In this document: positions 29,566 through 39,368 of the stretch, piece after piece
How the letters are laid out: each line of letters starts with the position of its first letter
Numbering within the stretch: position 1 is the stretch's first letter
Assembly: GCF_000938265.1 (NCBI RefSeq)
Contig: NZ_JYFC01000002.1
Coordinates: forward strand, 558,001-622,000
DNA: 64,000 nucleotides
Source of the DNA: Agreia bicolorata
Lineage (GTDB): Bacteria; Actinomycetota; Actinomycetes; Actinomycetales; Microbacteriaceae
Reading direction: 5' to 3'
Notes under the pieces: generated by a model
What the model was told of the DNA's origin: nothing
Databases searched by the model: none
The model's input: only the letters and a program-made list of their open reading frames with translations
Program-made: the position numbers and the translations under genes

Positions 29566-30102
29566 ATGTCACGTATTGGACGACTTCCCATTGAGATCCC
29601 TGCTGGGGTCGAAGTAAAGATCGACGGCCAGGCCGTCGCCGTCAAGGGACCGAAGGGCGAGCTCGCGCTCACCGTTGCAAGTCCCATCGAGGTCAAGATC
29701 GAGGATGGCCAGGTTCTGGTCACCCGTCCCGACGACGAGCGCGAATCGCGTTCGCTGCACGGTCTTACCCGTACCCTGATCGCCAACCAGATCATCGGTG
29801 TCACCGAGGGCTATTCCAAGAGCCTCGAGGTCGTCGGAACCGGTTACCGCGTTGCAGCCAAGGGTGCCGGCGTCGAGTTCGCGCTCGGCTACTCGCACCC
29901 CATCACCGTCGAGCCGCCCGCGGGCATCAGCTTCTCGGTCGAGGGCGTCAACAAGCTCACGGTCACCGGAATCGACAAGCAGGCCGTCGGTGAGGTTGCC
30001 GCAAACATTCGTAAGTTGCGCAAGCCTGAGCCCTACAAGGGCAAGGGTGTGCGTTACGCCGGCGAGGTAGTTCGCCGCAAGGCCGGAAAGAGTGGTAAGT
30101 AA
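29566..30102 (+). CDS. rplF: 50S ribosomal protein L6
   Basis: 178 residues. It begins [20 protein letters not shown] and ends with the conserved region [21 protein letters not shown]6 lies near the factor-binding site. It follows rpsH after six bases. Confidence 0.98.
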   Translation: MSRIGRLPIEIPAGVEVKIDGQAVAVKGPKGELALTVASPIEVKIEDGQVLVTRPDDERESRSLHGLTRTLIANQIIGVTEGYSKSLEVVGTGYRVAAKGAGVEFALGYSHPITVEPPAGISFSVEGVNKLTVTGIDKQAVGEVAANIRKLRKPEPYKGKGVRYAGEVVRRKAGKSGK

Positions 30103-30104
30103 CC

Positions 30105-30476
30105 ATGGGTCTCGGAACTAGAGGAAAGAGCAAGGGTGCTGCGCGTTCGCGCCGGCACGACCGTCTCCGCAAGAAGGTCGAGGGCACAGCCCTCCGCCCC
30201 CGTCTCGTCGTGACTCGATCGGCTCGCCACGTCTTCGTGCAGGTCGTCGATGACGCCCTGGGTCACACCCTGGCGTCGGCATCGACCCTCGAGGTCGACA
30301 TGCGATCGTTCGATGGCGACAAGACCGCCAAGGCGCGCAAGGTCGGCGAGCTCGTCGCCGAGCGCGCGAAGTCAGCCGGCATCGAAGCAGTCGTCTTCGA
30401 CCGCGGCGGAAACCGATACGCAGGACGCGTTGCGGCTATCGCCGAGGGCGCTCGTGAAGGTGGGCTGAACCTGTGA
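30105..30476 (+). CDS. rplR: 50S ribosomal protein L18
   Basis: 123 residues. The core includes [35 protein letters not shown] and [21 protein letters not shown]18 binds 5S rRNA. Its TGA overlaps the GTG of rpsE. Confidence 0.98.
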   Translation: MGLGTRGKSKGAARSRRHDRLRKKVEGTALRPRLVVTRSARHVFVQVVDDALGHTLASASTLEVDMRSFDGDKTAKARKVGELVAERAKSAGIEAVVFDRGGNRYAGRVAAIAEGAREGGLNL

Positions 30477-31177
30477 GCACCGAAAACACTACTAAGGAGA
30501 ACGCTGTGGCTGTTGAAGCCCCGGTAGAGACCGCCGCATCGACGGAGGCAAACCAGACCGAGCCCCGCGAGGCTCGTCGCGGAGGCCGTGAGCGCAACCC
30601 CAACCGCGGAGACCGCGGCAGCCGTGACGCCGAGAAGAGCCAGTTCCTCGAGCGCGTCGTCACGATCAACCGCGTGTCGAAGGTCGTCAAGGGTGGTCGT
30701 CGCTTCAGCTTCACCGCTCTGGTCGTCGTCGGCGACGGCAACGGACTCGTCGGTGTCGGCTACGGCAAGGCCCGCGAGGTTCCCACCGCCATCTCGAAGG
30801 GCGTCGAAGAAGCCAAGAAGAACTTCTTCCGCGTTCCCCGCGTCGGCAACACCATCCCGCACCCGGTTCAGGGAGAGGCCGCCGCAGGCGTCGTTCTCCT
30901 TCGTCCCGCGGCTGCCGGTACCGGTGTTATCGCAGGTGGCCCCGTCCGCGCCGTGCTCGAGTGCGCCGGTATCCACGACGTGCTCTCGAAGTCGCTCGGT
31001 TCGTCGAACACGATCAACATCGTGCACGCGACCGTAGAGGCTCTGAAGATGCTCGAGGAGCCCCGCGCCGTCGCCGCTCGTCGTGGTCTTTCATACGAAG
31101 ACGTGGCCCCGGCTCGTCTGCTCCGTACCGAGGCAGCGCTTCGCGAGGCCGCGGCAACTGCGAAGGCAGGTGCATGA
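30473..31177 (+). CDS. rpsE: 30S ribosomal protein S5
   Basis: 234 residues from GTG 30473, which overlaps the rplR stop. A second in-frame GTG at 30506 has a better ribosome site (AAGGAG, six bases away) and would give 223 residues, so the true start is uncertain. A Glu/Ala-rich then Arg/Asn-rich N-terminal tail of about 55 residues precedes the S5 core: [20 protein letters not shown] and [18 protein letters not shown]5 contributes to decoding accuracy and mRNA unwinding. Confidence 0.97.
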   Translation: MSTENTTKENAVAVEAPVETAASTEANQTEPREARRGGRERNPNRGDRGSRDAEKSQFLERVVTINRVSKVVKGGRRFSFTALVVVGDGNGLVGVGYGKAREVPTAISKGVEEAKKNFFRVPRVGNTIPHPVQGEAAAGVVLLRPAAAGTGVIAGGPVRAVLECAGIHDVLSKSLGSSNTINIVHATVEALKMLEEPRAVAARRGLSYEDVAPARLLRTEAALREAAATAKAGA

Positions 31178-31362
31178 TGGCCGCGCGCCTCAAGGTAACC
31201 CAGATCAAGTCCAAAGTCAGTGAGAAGCAGTACCAGCGCGATACCCTTCGCAGCCTGGGACTCAAGCGCATCGGCGATGTCACGATCCGCGAGGACAACT
31301 CGCAGAACCGTGGCTACGTCAACACCGTCGCTCACCTGGTGAAGGTTGAGGAGATTGACTAA
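31177..31362 (+). CDS. rpmD: 50S ribosomal protein L30
   Basis: 61 residues from ATG 31177. Two adjacent ATG codons (31174 and 31177) precede the body, and the second overlaps the rpsE stop. The sequence [36 protein letters not shown] and [12 protein letters not shown] is a complete short-form L30. Its stop overlaps the rplO start (TAATG). Confidence 0.97.
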   Translation: MAARLKVTQIKSKVSEKQYQRDTLRSLGLKRIGDVTIREDNSQNRGYVNTVAHLVKVEEID

Positions 31363-32051
31363 TGGCTGAAGAAGCTAAGAAGGAGACGGCCGCCAAGGCT
31401 GCTCCGAAGAAGGCCGCTGCTCCCAAGGCAGAGACCGCAGCGAAGGCCCCCAAGGCCACGAAGTCCGAGGCCGCCCCCAAGGCGGAGAAGGCTGCTGCTC
31501 CGAAGAAGGCCGCAGCCCCCAAGGCTGACAAGGCCGAGTCGGCTGCCGCTGCTCCCAAGGCTGCGGCGAAGGCCGCACCGAAGGCCGAGAAGACCGAAGA
31601 GGCCGCTCCCCGCGAGCAGGTCCTCAAGGTTCATCACCTCCGGCCCGCGCCTGGCGCCAAGAAGGCGCGCACGCGCGTCGGCCGTGGTGAGGGATCCAAG
31701 GGTAAGACCGCCGGTCGTGGAACCAAGGGAACGAAGGCTCGTTACCAGGTCCGCGTCGGCTTCGAGGGTGGGCAGATGCCTCTGCACATGCGTACGCCGA
31801 AGCTGCGCGGGTTCAAGAACCCGTTCCGCGTCGAGTACCAGGTCGTGAACCTCGAGAAGCTCGCCGAGTTGTACCCGTCTGGCGGAGATGTCACCATCAG
31901 CGACCTGGTCGCCAAGGGTGCCGTACGCAACAACGAGAAGGTCAAAGTTCTCGGACAGGGCGATATTACGGTTAAGCTGAACGTTGCAGTCGACAAGGTC
32001 TCCGGTTCAGCCGAACAGAAGATCGTTGCCGCCGGTGGCTCCGTAAAGTAA
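31362..32051 (+). CDS. rplO: 50S ribosomal protein L15 with long Lys/Ala/Pro N-terminal extension
   Basis: 229 residues against about 145-150 for most L15. The L15 core starts near residue 86 ([20 protein letters not shown]) and is complete through [18 protein letters not shown] and the C-terminal [15 protein letters not shown]. The first roughly 82 residues are repeats of KKAAAPKAE-like units, resembling the tail of histone H1 or HU-like proteins. The reading frame and the overlapping start (TAATG) make the long form credible. It may bind rRNA or DNA nonspecifically. Confidence 0.96.
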   Translation: MAEEAKKETAAKAAPKKAAAPKAETAAKAPKATKSEAAPKAEKAAAPKKAAAPKADKAESAAAAPKAAAKAAPKAEKTEEAAPREQVLKVHHLRPAPGAKKARTRVGRGEGSKGKTAGRGTKGTKARYQVRVGFEGGQMPLHMRTPKLRGFKNPFRVEYQVVNLEKLAELYPSGGDVTISDLVAKGAVRNNEKVKVLGQGDITVKLNVAVDKVSGSAEQKIVAAGGSVK

Positions 32052-32106
32052 CGCACCTTCCGGTGCGGTGAGTGATCTATCGCTCACGCGCTACGGTTTC
32101 GACGAG

Positions 32107-32141
32107 AGCCCCCGATAGACTCCATGAGTCTGCCGGGGGCT
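32107..32141 (+). terminator. Terminator-like hairpin between rplO and secY
   Basis: The outer stem AGCCCCCG / CGGGGGCT and inner stem AGACT-CCATG-AGTCT are followed by TTTC. Two smaller hairpins (CGCACC-TTCC-GGTGCG near 32052-32067 and GTGAG/CTCAC near 32068-32087) precede it. It probably reduces read-through from the ribosomal genes into secY-adk-map. I could not identify a convincing secY promoter. Confidence 0.7.
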
Positions 32142-32180
32142 TTCGCGCCATCACTTTCGCCAATTAGCAGGAGGCATTTT

Positions 32181-33503
32181 TTGTTTAGAGCCGTCGCGCG
32201 GATCTTCCGCACCCCGGATCTCCGCCGGAAGATCGGGTTCACGCTCGGCATCGTCGCACTGTTCCGTCTGGGATCGTTCATCCCCGCACCATTCGTGGAC
32301 TTCGGAAACGTGCAGTTGTGTCTCGCTGCGAACCAAAACACCTCGGGCCTCTACGAGCTCGTCAACCTCTTCTCGGGTGGCGCTCTCCTGCAATTGAGCA
32401 TCTTCGCGCTGGGAATCATGCCGTACATCACGGCGTCGATCATCACCCAGCTGCTCCGAGTGGTCATCCCGCACTTCGAGACGCTCCACAAGGAGGGTCA
32501 GGCGGGCCAGTCCAAGCTCACGCAGTACACCCGCTACCTGACCATCGCACTGGCGGTGCTGCAGTCGACGACGCTGATCACCGTGGCACGCTCCGGTGCG
32601 CTCTTCGGCACCACGACGGTGGCGGAGTGCACGCAGCTCATCACTGACGACGCCTGGTACGCGATCATGCTGATGGTCATCACGATGACCGCCGGTACCG
32701 GACTCATCATGTGGATGGGTGAGCTCATCACCGAGCGCGGCATCGGCAACGGAATGTCACTGCTGATCTTCACGTCGATCGCCGCTCAGTTCCCCACCTC
32801 GCTCTGGAGCATCGCCCAGGCGAAGGGCTTCGAGACGTTCCTTCTCGTGATAGCCGTCGGACTCGTGATCGTCGCGGCCGTGGTCTTCGTCGAACAGTCG
32901 CAGCGGCGCATCCCCGTGCAGTACGCCAAACGTATGGTCGGCAGGCGCACGTACGGTGGCAACAACACCTACATCCCGATCAAGGTCAATATGGCCGGTG
33001 TTGTGCCGGTCATCTTCGCCTCGTCGCTGCTGTATCTGCCGGCGCTCATCGCTCAGTTCAACCAACCGCCGGCCGGGCAGGCGCCCGCCGCATGGGTCAC
33101 CTGGGTCACGAACTATCTCACCAAGGGCGATCACCCGCTCTACATGATCCTGTACTTCCTGCTCATCGTCGGATTCACCTACTTCTACGTCGCCATCACC
33201 TTCAACCCCGAAGAAGTGGCCGACAACATGAAGAAGTACGGCGGATTCATCCCCGGCATCCGTGCCGGTCGCCCGACCGCGGAGTACCTCGACTACGTTC
33301 TGACTCGCGTCACGCTGCCCGGCTCGATCTACTTGGGTCTGATCGCCCTGATTCCACTGGTGGCCCTTGCGCTTGTGGGAGCCACATCGAACTTCCCGTT
33401 CGGTGGAGCATCGATCCTGATTGTGGTCGGTGTCGGCCTCGAGACGGTCAAGCAGATCGACTCGCAACTGCAGCAGCGTCATTACGAAGGCCTGCTGCGA
33501 TGA
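32181..33503 (+). CDS. secY: Protein translocase subunit SecY
   Basis: 440 residues from TTG 32181, eight bases after AGGAGG. The upstream ATG at 32124 lies inside the terminator hairpin. It has ten transmembrane helices and the N-terminal [20 protein letters not shown]. Loop segments [19 protein letters not shown] and [20 protein letters not shown], and [20 protein letters not shown] before the last helices, mark it as SecY. It forms the export channel with SecE and SecG. The stop overlaps adk (ATGA). Confidence 0.98.
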   Translation: MFRAVARIFRTPDLRRKIGFTLGIVALFRLGSFIPAPFVDFGNVQLCLAANQNTSGLYELVNLFSGGALLQLSIFALGIMPYITASIITQLLRVVIPHFETLHKEGQAGQSKLTQYTRYLTIALAVLQSTTLITVARSGALFGTTTVAECTQLITDDAWYAIMLMVITMTAGTGLIMWMGELITERGIGNGMSLLIFTSIAAQFPTSLWSIAQAKGFETFLLVIAVGLVIVAAVVFVEQSQRRIPVQYAKRMVGRRTYGGNNTYIPIKVNMAGVVPVIFASSLLYLPALIAQFNQPPAGQAPAAWVTWVTNYLTKGDHPLYMILYFLLIVGFTYFYVAITFNPEEVADNMKKYGGFIPGIRAGRPTAEYLDYVLTRVTLPGSIYLGLIALIPLVALALVGATSNFPFGGASILIVVGVGLETVKQIDSQLQQRHYEGLLR

Positions 33504-34096
33504 CCTCGGTCGACACGGCTACGGGAACCGTGCGGCTGCTGATCATCGGTCCTCCCGGGGCTGGCAAGGGCACGCAGGCGGCGAGGCTCGCAGAGATCTA
33601 TGGAATCCCGGCGATTTCGACGGGCGACATTTTTCGCGCCAACATCAAAGAAGGAACCGAGCTCGGCAAGAAGGTGCAGGCCATCGTCGAGTCGGGCTCA
33701 TACGTTCCCGATTCGCTGACGAACGATCTCGTGCGCGACAGGCTGATGCAGCCCGACGTGTCGGGTGGATTCCTTCTCGACGGCTACCCGCGTACGACGG
33801 AGCAGGTCGACGAACTCGATCGCATCCTCGCTGAGGCGCACGCGCGTCTCGATGCTGTGGTGCAGCTCGTGGCCGATGTTGACGAGGTCGTCGAGCGTCT
33901 GCGCAAGCGCGCGCTCGTCGAAGGTCGCGCAGACGACACAGAGGAGGTGCTGCGGCACCGCCAAGAGGTCTACGCCGACCAGACGGCGCCATTGATCGAC
34001 GTATACGCGGGCCGTGGCCTCGTTGTCGCTGTCGACGCGCTGGGCGAGGTCGACGAGGTCACCGAGCGCATCGTCACGGCACTCGCCTCTCGATGA
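33500..34096 (+). CDS. adk: Adenylate kinase
   Basis: 198 residues from ATG 33500, overlapping the secY stop. An open frame continues upstream inside secY. P-loop [20 protein letters not shown]-binding [10 protein letters not shown] and [14 protein letters not shown], and [16 protein letters not shown] near the lid are present. The LID is the short type without zinc cysteines, as in actinobacteria. It interconverts ATP, AMP and ADP. Coupled to map by ATGA. Confidence 0.97.
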   Translation: MTSVDTATGTVRLLIIGPPGAGKGTQAARLAEIYGIPAISTGDIFRANIKEGTELGKKVQAIVESGSYVPDSLTNDLVRDRLMQPDVSGGFLLDGYPRTTEQVDELDRILAEAHARLDAVVQLVADVDEVVERLRKRALVEGRADDTEEVLRHRQEVYADQTAPLIDVYAGRGLVVAVDALGEVDEVTERIVTALASR

Positions 34097-34923
34097 GCTT
34101 TCGCAAGAACATCTACAAGACGCCCGATGAGCTGCGGCTCATGGTGCGCCCTGGACAGGTCACGGCAGCGTCCCTCGACGCGGTGCGTGCCGCGATCAGG
34201 CCGGGCATCAGCACCCTCGAACTCGACACCATCGCAGAGCGCGTGATCGTCGAGGCCGGGGGAGTGTCGAACTTCAAACTCGTGCCGGGCTACCGTCATA
34301 CGATCTGTGCGTCGGTCAACGACGACGTGGTTCATGGCATCCCCGGCGAACGCATCCTTCAGCCGGGCGACATCGTCTCGATCGACAACGGCGCGGAGGT
34401 CGAGGGCTGGAACGGCGACTCGGCGTTCACCGTGGTCATCCCCGACGAGTCGCGCCCCGAGCTCGTGGCGGAACGTCAGCGGCTGTCCGATGTGACGGAG
34501 GGTTCGCTGTGGGCCGGTATCGCACGTCTCAGCACGGCTCGCCACCTGAACGAGGTGGGCGAAGCAATCGAGGAGTACATCGAGGCGCAGGGCACCTTCG
34601 GCATCGTCACCGATTACATCGGTCATGGCATCGGTCGAAGCATGCATGAGGCTCCGCCCGTGTTCAACTACCGGGTGCGCGCCAAGGGTCCCGACGTGAA
34701 GCCCGGCCTGGTGGTCGCGATCGAGCCGATGGTCACGCTCGGGTCGATCGAGACGTACGTTCGCGACGACGACTGGACTGTGGCGACCGAAGACGCAAGT
34801 GTCGCAGCGCACTGGGAGCACTCGGTGGCTGTGCACGCCGACGGAATCTGGGTCACGACGGCCCATGATGGCGGCGAGGCAGGCCTGGCCCCGTTCGGCG
34901 TCACCCCGACACCCATCCGGTAG
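34093..34923 (+). CDS. map: Methionine aminopeptidase, type I
   Basis: 276 residues from the ATG that overlaps the adk stop. The metal ligands are visible: Asp in [18 protein letters not shown] (two Asp), His in [15 protein letters not shown], Glu in [11 protein letters not shown] and Glu in [10 protein letters not shown]. It removes initiator methionine from nascent proteins. Last gene of the secY-adk-map group. It converges with mtlR 23 bases away, and no terminator is obvious between them. Confidence 0.97.
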   Translation: MSFRKNIYKTPDELRLMVRPGQVTAASLDAVRAAIRPGISTLELDTIAERVIVEAGGVSNFKLVPGYRHTICASVNDDVVHGIPGERILQPGDIVSIDNGAEVEGWNGDSAFTVVIPDESRPELVAERQRLSDVTEGSLWAGIARLSTARHLNEVGEAIEEYIEAQGTFGIVTDYIGHGIGRSMHEAPPVFNYRVRAKGPDVKPGLVVAIEPMVTLGSIETYVRDDDWTVATEDASVAAHWEHSVAVHADGIWVTTAHDGGEAGLAPFGVTPTPIR

Positions 34924-34946
34924 CTGCACTCCAGGGAACGGGCGGG

Positions 34947-36857
34947 CTACTTGTCCATGATGTGCACGAGTTCGTCGATGAAACTCGGGAAGTCGACGGC
35001 GCGCTTGATGATGCGCTGCACATCGGCCCTGTCGGAGAACACCTCGACGAACTGATCGAAGACCTCTTGAAACGAGGTTCGCCCGGTGGCGGCGAACGCG
35101 ATGAACGCAATGACGTTCACCCTATTCTCGCCCCACTCCATCGCCGAATCGTTGATCACGATCGCGATGGAGGTGCGGTGTGCGGTCATCGCCATGGCAT
35201 GAGGCACCGCGATACTGTCGGTGAACGCGGTCGACGACATGAGCTCGCGTTCGATGGCTCCGTCGACATAAGAGCGGTCGATCACGCCCTGATCGACCAT
35301 TCGGCGACCGAGCGTCTCGATCATCTCCACCTCGCTCGTCACGTGCAGTTCCCTGAAGAAGAGCGCTTCGTCGAAGTAAAGCAGCAGATCGTCTTTGATC
35401 TTCATGCGGCGGGCATGGCGACGCACGCGGCTGATGGCTCGGCGCACGTTCTCGATATCGCCATCGGTCAGAAACGGCTGGATGACGACTTCGTTCTCGC
35501 GTGGAGTGCGGGAGGCGATCGTCGAGAGCACGAGGTCGGCGTCGAACTCCGTCCAATCGACGTCGGTGCGGGTGATCACGATCGCGACGTCGAGCTCGTC
35601 GCCCAGTGCCTTGGTGATGCGCTCGGTGAGCATCTCGTGCATGTCGTAATAGTTGGGGCACACCACAGCGCAGCGCAGTCTGTCACCCCGACGCTGCTTG
35701 CGTTCGAGGTAGGAGCCGACGTGCAGCGCGATGAAGGCGATCTCATCGTCGTTGATGTGGATCCCCGCTCGACGCTGGAGCTGGCTCGCGATGAACACCG
35801 AGAGCTCGTAGGTCATCGGGTACGACGTCTTCATCGAGCGGGTCAGAGGATTGACCGAATACGCGTTGTCGTGTGCTCGGGCCACGAGGTTGCGCACGTG
35901 CAGCGACAGCCGAACCATGAACTCCTCATCGGCGAGGTCGATCAGGTACTCCTGATGCACGAGCGCGACGATGTCGCGCACGGTGGCCAGCACATCAGCG
36001 TCGACGTAATTCTCGACGACCTGTTTCGTTGACTCGTCATGACCGGGCGTCACGACTCGGGTGGTCAGCAGCACTGCGAGATAGTCGAGGTCTGGAGCGC
36101 TGAGCGATACCGCGAAGTGCTCGACGACGAGACCCGACAGCGCCGAAGCGATCTCCGCCACCCGCGGTCCGGCGGCCACGAGCGGCACGTCCGGCTGCTC
36201 GCGGTCTTTTCTCTCGAGAGCGATCATCAGGTGCAGCAGCACATTGTTCACCCCGTACTCGTTCACGAAGTACCCGTGCGCATCGAGCATGTCGATCAAT
36301 TCCGTCTTGAAGCTCCCGAGATTCTCGGACTCGAATTCGCGCTGCACTCGTTCGAGTTCGAGGAAGCCCTGCGCGCTCTCTTCGCGGAACATACGGCTGA
36401 GCAGTCGGCGATGGTTCGCCTCCGAGCCCACGATCGAGACCAGATTGTCGCGCCTCACCAGTGACAGGTCATCTGCTTCGACGAGGAGCTTGACCTTGCG
36501 GAGGTCTTGTTCGAGAGTCGAATCGCTGACGAAGAGGCGCGCCGCGAGGCTGCGCGCCTCGAGGCCCTCGGGTGCGTTGCCGAGAAGCCGTACGAGTTGG
36601 TAGATACGGTCGCGGGGGGTCTCGGGCTCCACGACCCGACCCTCCGCGCGGAAGGCACTCAGCGCGTCGCGGTCGACCCGGTAGCCGAGTACGCCCGACT
36701 GGATCGTCTCGTGCGGGTGCGATGCGCTCTTGGCGGCCGTCACGTAACTTCGCACGCTGCGGCTCGTGACACCCAGCTTGTCGGCGAGCTCGGCAGCGGT
36801 CACCCAGCCGTCGGCTTGGGACAGATAGTCCAAGAGCCGTTCGTACTTCTCATTCAT
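34947..36857 (-). CDS. mtlR: PRD-containing transcriptional activator of the mannitol operon (MtlR type)
   Basis: 636 residues from ATG 36857 (MNEKYERLLDYLSQADGWVT). A much longer upstream frame on this strand covers divergent genes and is not used. Domains in order: DNA-binding winged helix (TAAELADKLGVTSRSVRSYV), a second helix-turn-helix-like region, two PTS regulation domains (about 200-420), an EIIB-like domain (VVCPNYYDMHEMLTERI) and a C-terminal EIIA-2 domain with phosphorylatable His in AVPHAMAM. Such regulators are switched by PTS phosphorylation. It is divergent from the PTS genes, which it probably activates. The substrate is inferred from mtlA and mtlD. Confidence 0.88.
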   Translation of the reverse strand: MNEKYERLLDYLSQADGWVTAAELADKLGVTSRSVRSYVTAAKSASHPHETIQSGVLGYRVDRDALSAFRAEGRVVEPETPRDRIYQLVRLLGNAPEGLEARSLAARLFVSDSTLEQDLRKVKLLVEADDLSLVRRDNLVSIVGSEANHRRLLSRMFREESAQGFLELERVQREFESENLGSFKTELIDMLDAHGYFVNEYGVNNVLLHLMIALERKDREQPDVPLVAAGPRVAEIASALSGLVVEHFAVSLSAPDLDYLAVLLTTRVVTPGHDESTKQVVENYVDADVLATVRDIVALVHQEYLIDLADEEFMVRLSLHVRNLVARAHDNAYSVNPLTRSMKTSYPMTYELSVFIASQLQRRAGIHINDDEIAFIALHVGSYLERKQRRGDRLRCAVVCPNYYDMHEMLTERITKALGDELDVAIVITRTDVDWTEFDADLVLSTIASRTPRENEVVIQPFLTDGDIENVRRAISRVRRHARRMKIKDDLLLYFDEALFFRELHVTSEVEMIETLGRRMVDQGVIDRSYVDGAIERELMSSTAFTDSIAVPHAMAMTAHRTSIAIVINDSAMEWGENRVNVIAFIAFAATGRTSFQEVFDQFVEVFSDRADVQRIIKRAVDFPSFIDELVHIMDK

Positions 36858-36923
36858 GTGCTGGTCGCTCCCGACCCGAGTCAACCATCCCGGGCCCATC
36901 CAGACTAATTGCCGCGACGCTGC

Positions 36924-36945
36924 TTCCGCCCCTGCGGAAATTTTT
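36924..36945 (+). promoter_or_regulatory. Inverted repeat plus T-run in the mtlR/PTS divergent region
   Basis: TTCCGC-CCCT-GCGGAA (36924-36939) followed directly by ATTTTT. It could be an MtlR operator or, if the PTS transcript starts upstream of it, a leader terminator. The region between the two divergent genes is 159 bases, and I could not place either promoter with confidence. Confidence 0.4.
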
Positions 36946-37016
36946 CTGGGGCGCAACCGGGCGCGAAGCCGTGACTTCTCCGAGAGTATTGAACGTAGAT
37001 CGCAAGGAGGCGAGAG

Positions 37017-37340
37017 ATGCACAGAGTTCTGGTTGTCTGCGGTGCCGGTGCATCGAGCACTTTTCTGGCCCACCGCATTCGGGCCGCCGCGCACGGTCGC
37101 GATATCGATGTGAGCGTCTCGGCATCCAGTACCGAGGGGCTCGACGAGCGAATCGGCGAGATCGACGTACTGCTGGTCGGCCCCCACCTCGCCGCACAGT
37201 TCGATGAGCTCTCGCAGCTGGCCGACGCCGCGGGTGTGGCAATCGCCCTCCTTCCCGACACGATATTCGGCGCGAGCGGCGAAGAGACGGCACTCGATCT
37301 CGTGCTGCGCAGCGTCGCCCACCCCACCAGCTCGTCGTGA
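37017..37340 (+). CDS. Orphan PTS EIIB-like protein (lactose/cellobiose family)
   Basis: 107 residues, strong AAGGAGG ribosome site. It starts MHRVLVVCGAGASSTFLAHR: Cys 8 in the CGAGxSST loop is the phosphorylation site of lactose/cellobiose-type EIIB domains. The Rossmann-like core DVLLVGPHLAAQFDEL fits. No matching EIIC or EIIA is encoded nearby. The next genes are HPr and EI, and the mannitol permease has its own EIIB. It may be a phospho-relay or regulatory protein for MtlR rather than a transporter part. Confidence 0.8.
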   Translation: MHRVLVVCGAGASSTFLAHRIRAAAHGRDIDVSVSASSTEGLDERIGEIDVLLVGPHLAAQFDELSQLADAAGVAIALLPDTIFGASGEETALDLVLRSVAHPTSSS

Positions 37341-37376
37341 CCCACCGAATGAACCACGAAATATCAAGGAGAAATC

Positions 37377-37643
37377 ATGGCTGAACGCACCGTCACCATC
37401 GCCTCGACCCACGGGCTGCACGCGCGTCCGGCGTCGATCTTCACTCAGGCCGCGGCCAAAGCGGGAGTCCCCGTGCAGCTGACGAAGGGTGACAAGACCG
37501 TGAACGCGGCCAGCATTCTCGGTGTGATCTCGCTCGGCATCGACCACAATGACGACGTTGTGCTGTCTGTCGAGGGCGACGGCGCCGACGCGGTGCTCGA
37601 CGAACTCGCAGCCCTGCTCACCACCGACCACGACGCCGCGTGA
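37377..37643 (+). CDS. ptsH: Phosphocarrier protein HPr
   Basis: 88 residues, the usual size. STHGLHARPASIF carries the phosphorylated His 15. KTVNAASILGVISLGI covers the region of the regulatory Ser in Firmicutes (Ser is present here, but actinobacteria generally lack the HPr kinase). HPr passes phosphate from EI to the EIIA domains. Ribosome site AAGGAG. Its stop overlaps the ptsI start. Confidence 0.96.
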   Translation: MAERTVTIASTHGLHARPASIFTQAAAKAGVPVQLTKGDKTVNAASILGVISLGIDHNDDVVLSVEGDGADAVLDELAALLTTDHDAA

Positions 37644-39301
37644 GCGCCATGACATTCCAGGGAGTAGGAATCGGTCGCGGTATGGCGATGGGAACGGTGC
37701 TGCAGATGCCGGCTCCGCTGCCCGAACCGCAGGATGCGCCGTCGACGCTGAGCGTCGATGCCGAGAAGGAACGTGCCGCGGTCGCGCTCGCCGCCACTGC
37801 GGCAGGCATCCGGGCTCGCGGCGAGCGCGCCGGCGGTTCCGCCAAAGACGTGCTCGAGGCCCAGGCGTTCATGGCCGAGGATCCGACGCTCTCCGACGAC
37901 GTCAAGGCGCGCATCGGCACGGGCAAGACGGCCGAACGCGCAGTGTTCGAGGCCTTCGCGAGCTTCCGCGACCTGCTCGTCAGCATGGGTGGTTACATGG
38001 GGGAGCGGGCGACCGACCTCGATGACGTGTCTCAGCGAGTCGTCGCCCAGCTGCAGGGAGTCGAAGCACCCGGTGTGCCGGACCCCGATCACCAGTTCGT
38101 GCTCGTGGCCCGTGATCTGGCTCCTGCCGACACGGCGCTTCTCAACCTCGACAAGGTGCTGGGACTGATCACGAGCGACGGCGGGCCGACCTCGCACACG
38201 GCCATCCTCGCGCGTGAGAAGTCGATCGTCGCTGTGGTCGGTGCCGCCGGCGCTCTCGAGATCGCGAACGGAACCACCGTCGTCGTGGATGCCTCGACCG
38301 GCACGATCACCGTCGACCCGAACGAAGACCAGCGGTTCGCCGCAAAGATGGCCATTCAGGAGCGTGCCTCGCTCGCGAAAGCACCGGCAGGCCCCGGTCG
38401 TCTCGCAGACGATACAGAGATTCCCCTGCTGGCCAACCTCGGCTCGGCGGGCGGAGCAGAAGAAGCCGTGGAACTGGGCGCCGAGGGTGTGGGGCTTTTC
38501 CGCACCGAGTTCCTGTTCCTCGACTCGGCGCAGGCGCCGACAGTCGAGGAGCAGCAGGCGCAGTACTCATCGCTCTTCGCTGCGTTCCCGGGCAAGAAGG
38601 TCGTGGTCCGCGCGCTGGACGCAGGAGCCGACAAGCCGCTCAGCTTCTTGAACGATGCTCCGGAGGAGAACCCGGCGCTCGGCCTTCGTGGTCTGCGAGC
38701 CCTGCGGGCGAATGAGCAGATTCTGCGCGACCAGCTCACCGCCATCCGCAATGCCGAAGCGGAGAACACGGCCGACGTCTGGGTCATGGCGCCGATGGTG
38801 TCGACCCTCGAGGAGACCCGGTACTTCACGAGCATCGCTCGTGAGATCGGCCTGAAGACGGCCGGGGTCATGATCGAAGTGCCCTCGTCTGCCCTGCTGG
38901 CCGATCGCATCCTCGTCGACGCCGACTTCGCGTCGATCGGAACGAACGACCTGACGCAGTACACACTGGCCGCCGACCGCCTGCTCGGCAGCGTCGCGTC
39001 GTTCCAGGACCCGTGGCACCCTGCTGTACTCCGCCTCGTTGGAGAAGTGGGCAAGGCCGGGGCGGCCTTGGGCAAGCCCGTCGGCATCTGCGGCGAGGCT
39101 GCCGCCGACCCGCTGCTCGCCGTCGTGCTCGTCGGGCTCGGGGCCACAAGCCTCTCGATGTCGCCCGCCGCGCTCGCCGACGTTCGTGCAGAGCTGCGTC
39201 TCTACACGATCGAGCAGGCACAGCACTTCGCCGAACTCGCCCTCAAGGCGAACAGCGCGATGGAGGCCCGCGCAGCGGTGTCCGCCAGCGCGTCCTCCTG
39301 A
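37640..39301 (+). CDS. ptsI: Phosphoenolpyruvate-protein phosphotransferase (enzyme I)
   Basis: 553 residues from GTG 37640 overlapping ptsH. ATG 37649 is an alternative. The phospho-His domain has GGPTSHTAILAR with His 186. The PEP-binding barrel has EGVGLFRTEFLFLDS, RALDAGADKPLSF and the C-terminal GICGEAAADP region. It starts the PTS cascade from PEP. Being placed in the mannitol locus suggests mannitol may be the main PTS sugar or that the general proteins are co-induced with it. Confidence 0.97.
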   Translation: MSAMTFQGVGIGRGMAMGTVLQMPAPLPEPQDAPSTLSVDAEKERAAVALAATAAGIRARGERAGGSAKDVLEAQAFMAEDPTLSDDVKARIGTGKTAERAVFEAFASFRDLLVSMGGYMGERATDLDDVSQRVVAQLQGVEAPGVPDPDHQFVLVARDLAPADTALLNLDKVLGLITSDGGPTSHTAILAREKSIVAVVGAAGALEIANGTTVVVDASTGTITVDPNEDQRFAAKMAIQERASLAKAPAGPGRLADDTEIPLLANLGSAGGAEEAVELGAEGVGLFRTEFLFLDSAQAPTVEEQQAQYSSLFAAFPGKKVVVRALDAGADKPLSFLNDAPEENPALGLRGLRALRANEQILRDQLTAIRNAEAENTADVWVMAPMVSTLEETRYFTSIAREIGLKTAGVMIEVPSSALLADRILVDADFASIGTNDLTQYTLAADRLLGSVASFQDPWHPAVLRLVGEVGKAGAALGKPVGICGEAAADPLLAVVLVGLGATSLSMSPAALADVRAELRLYTIEQAQHFAELALKANSAMEARAAVSASASS

Positions 39302-39368
39302 TGTAACACCTGCACCGCACACGACCGATCACGCATCCCTCTCAACACAGAAACAAGGAGAAACACTC

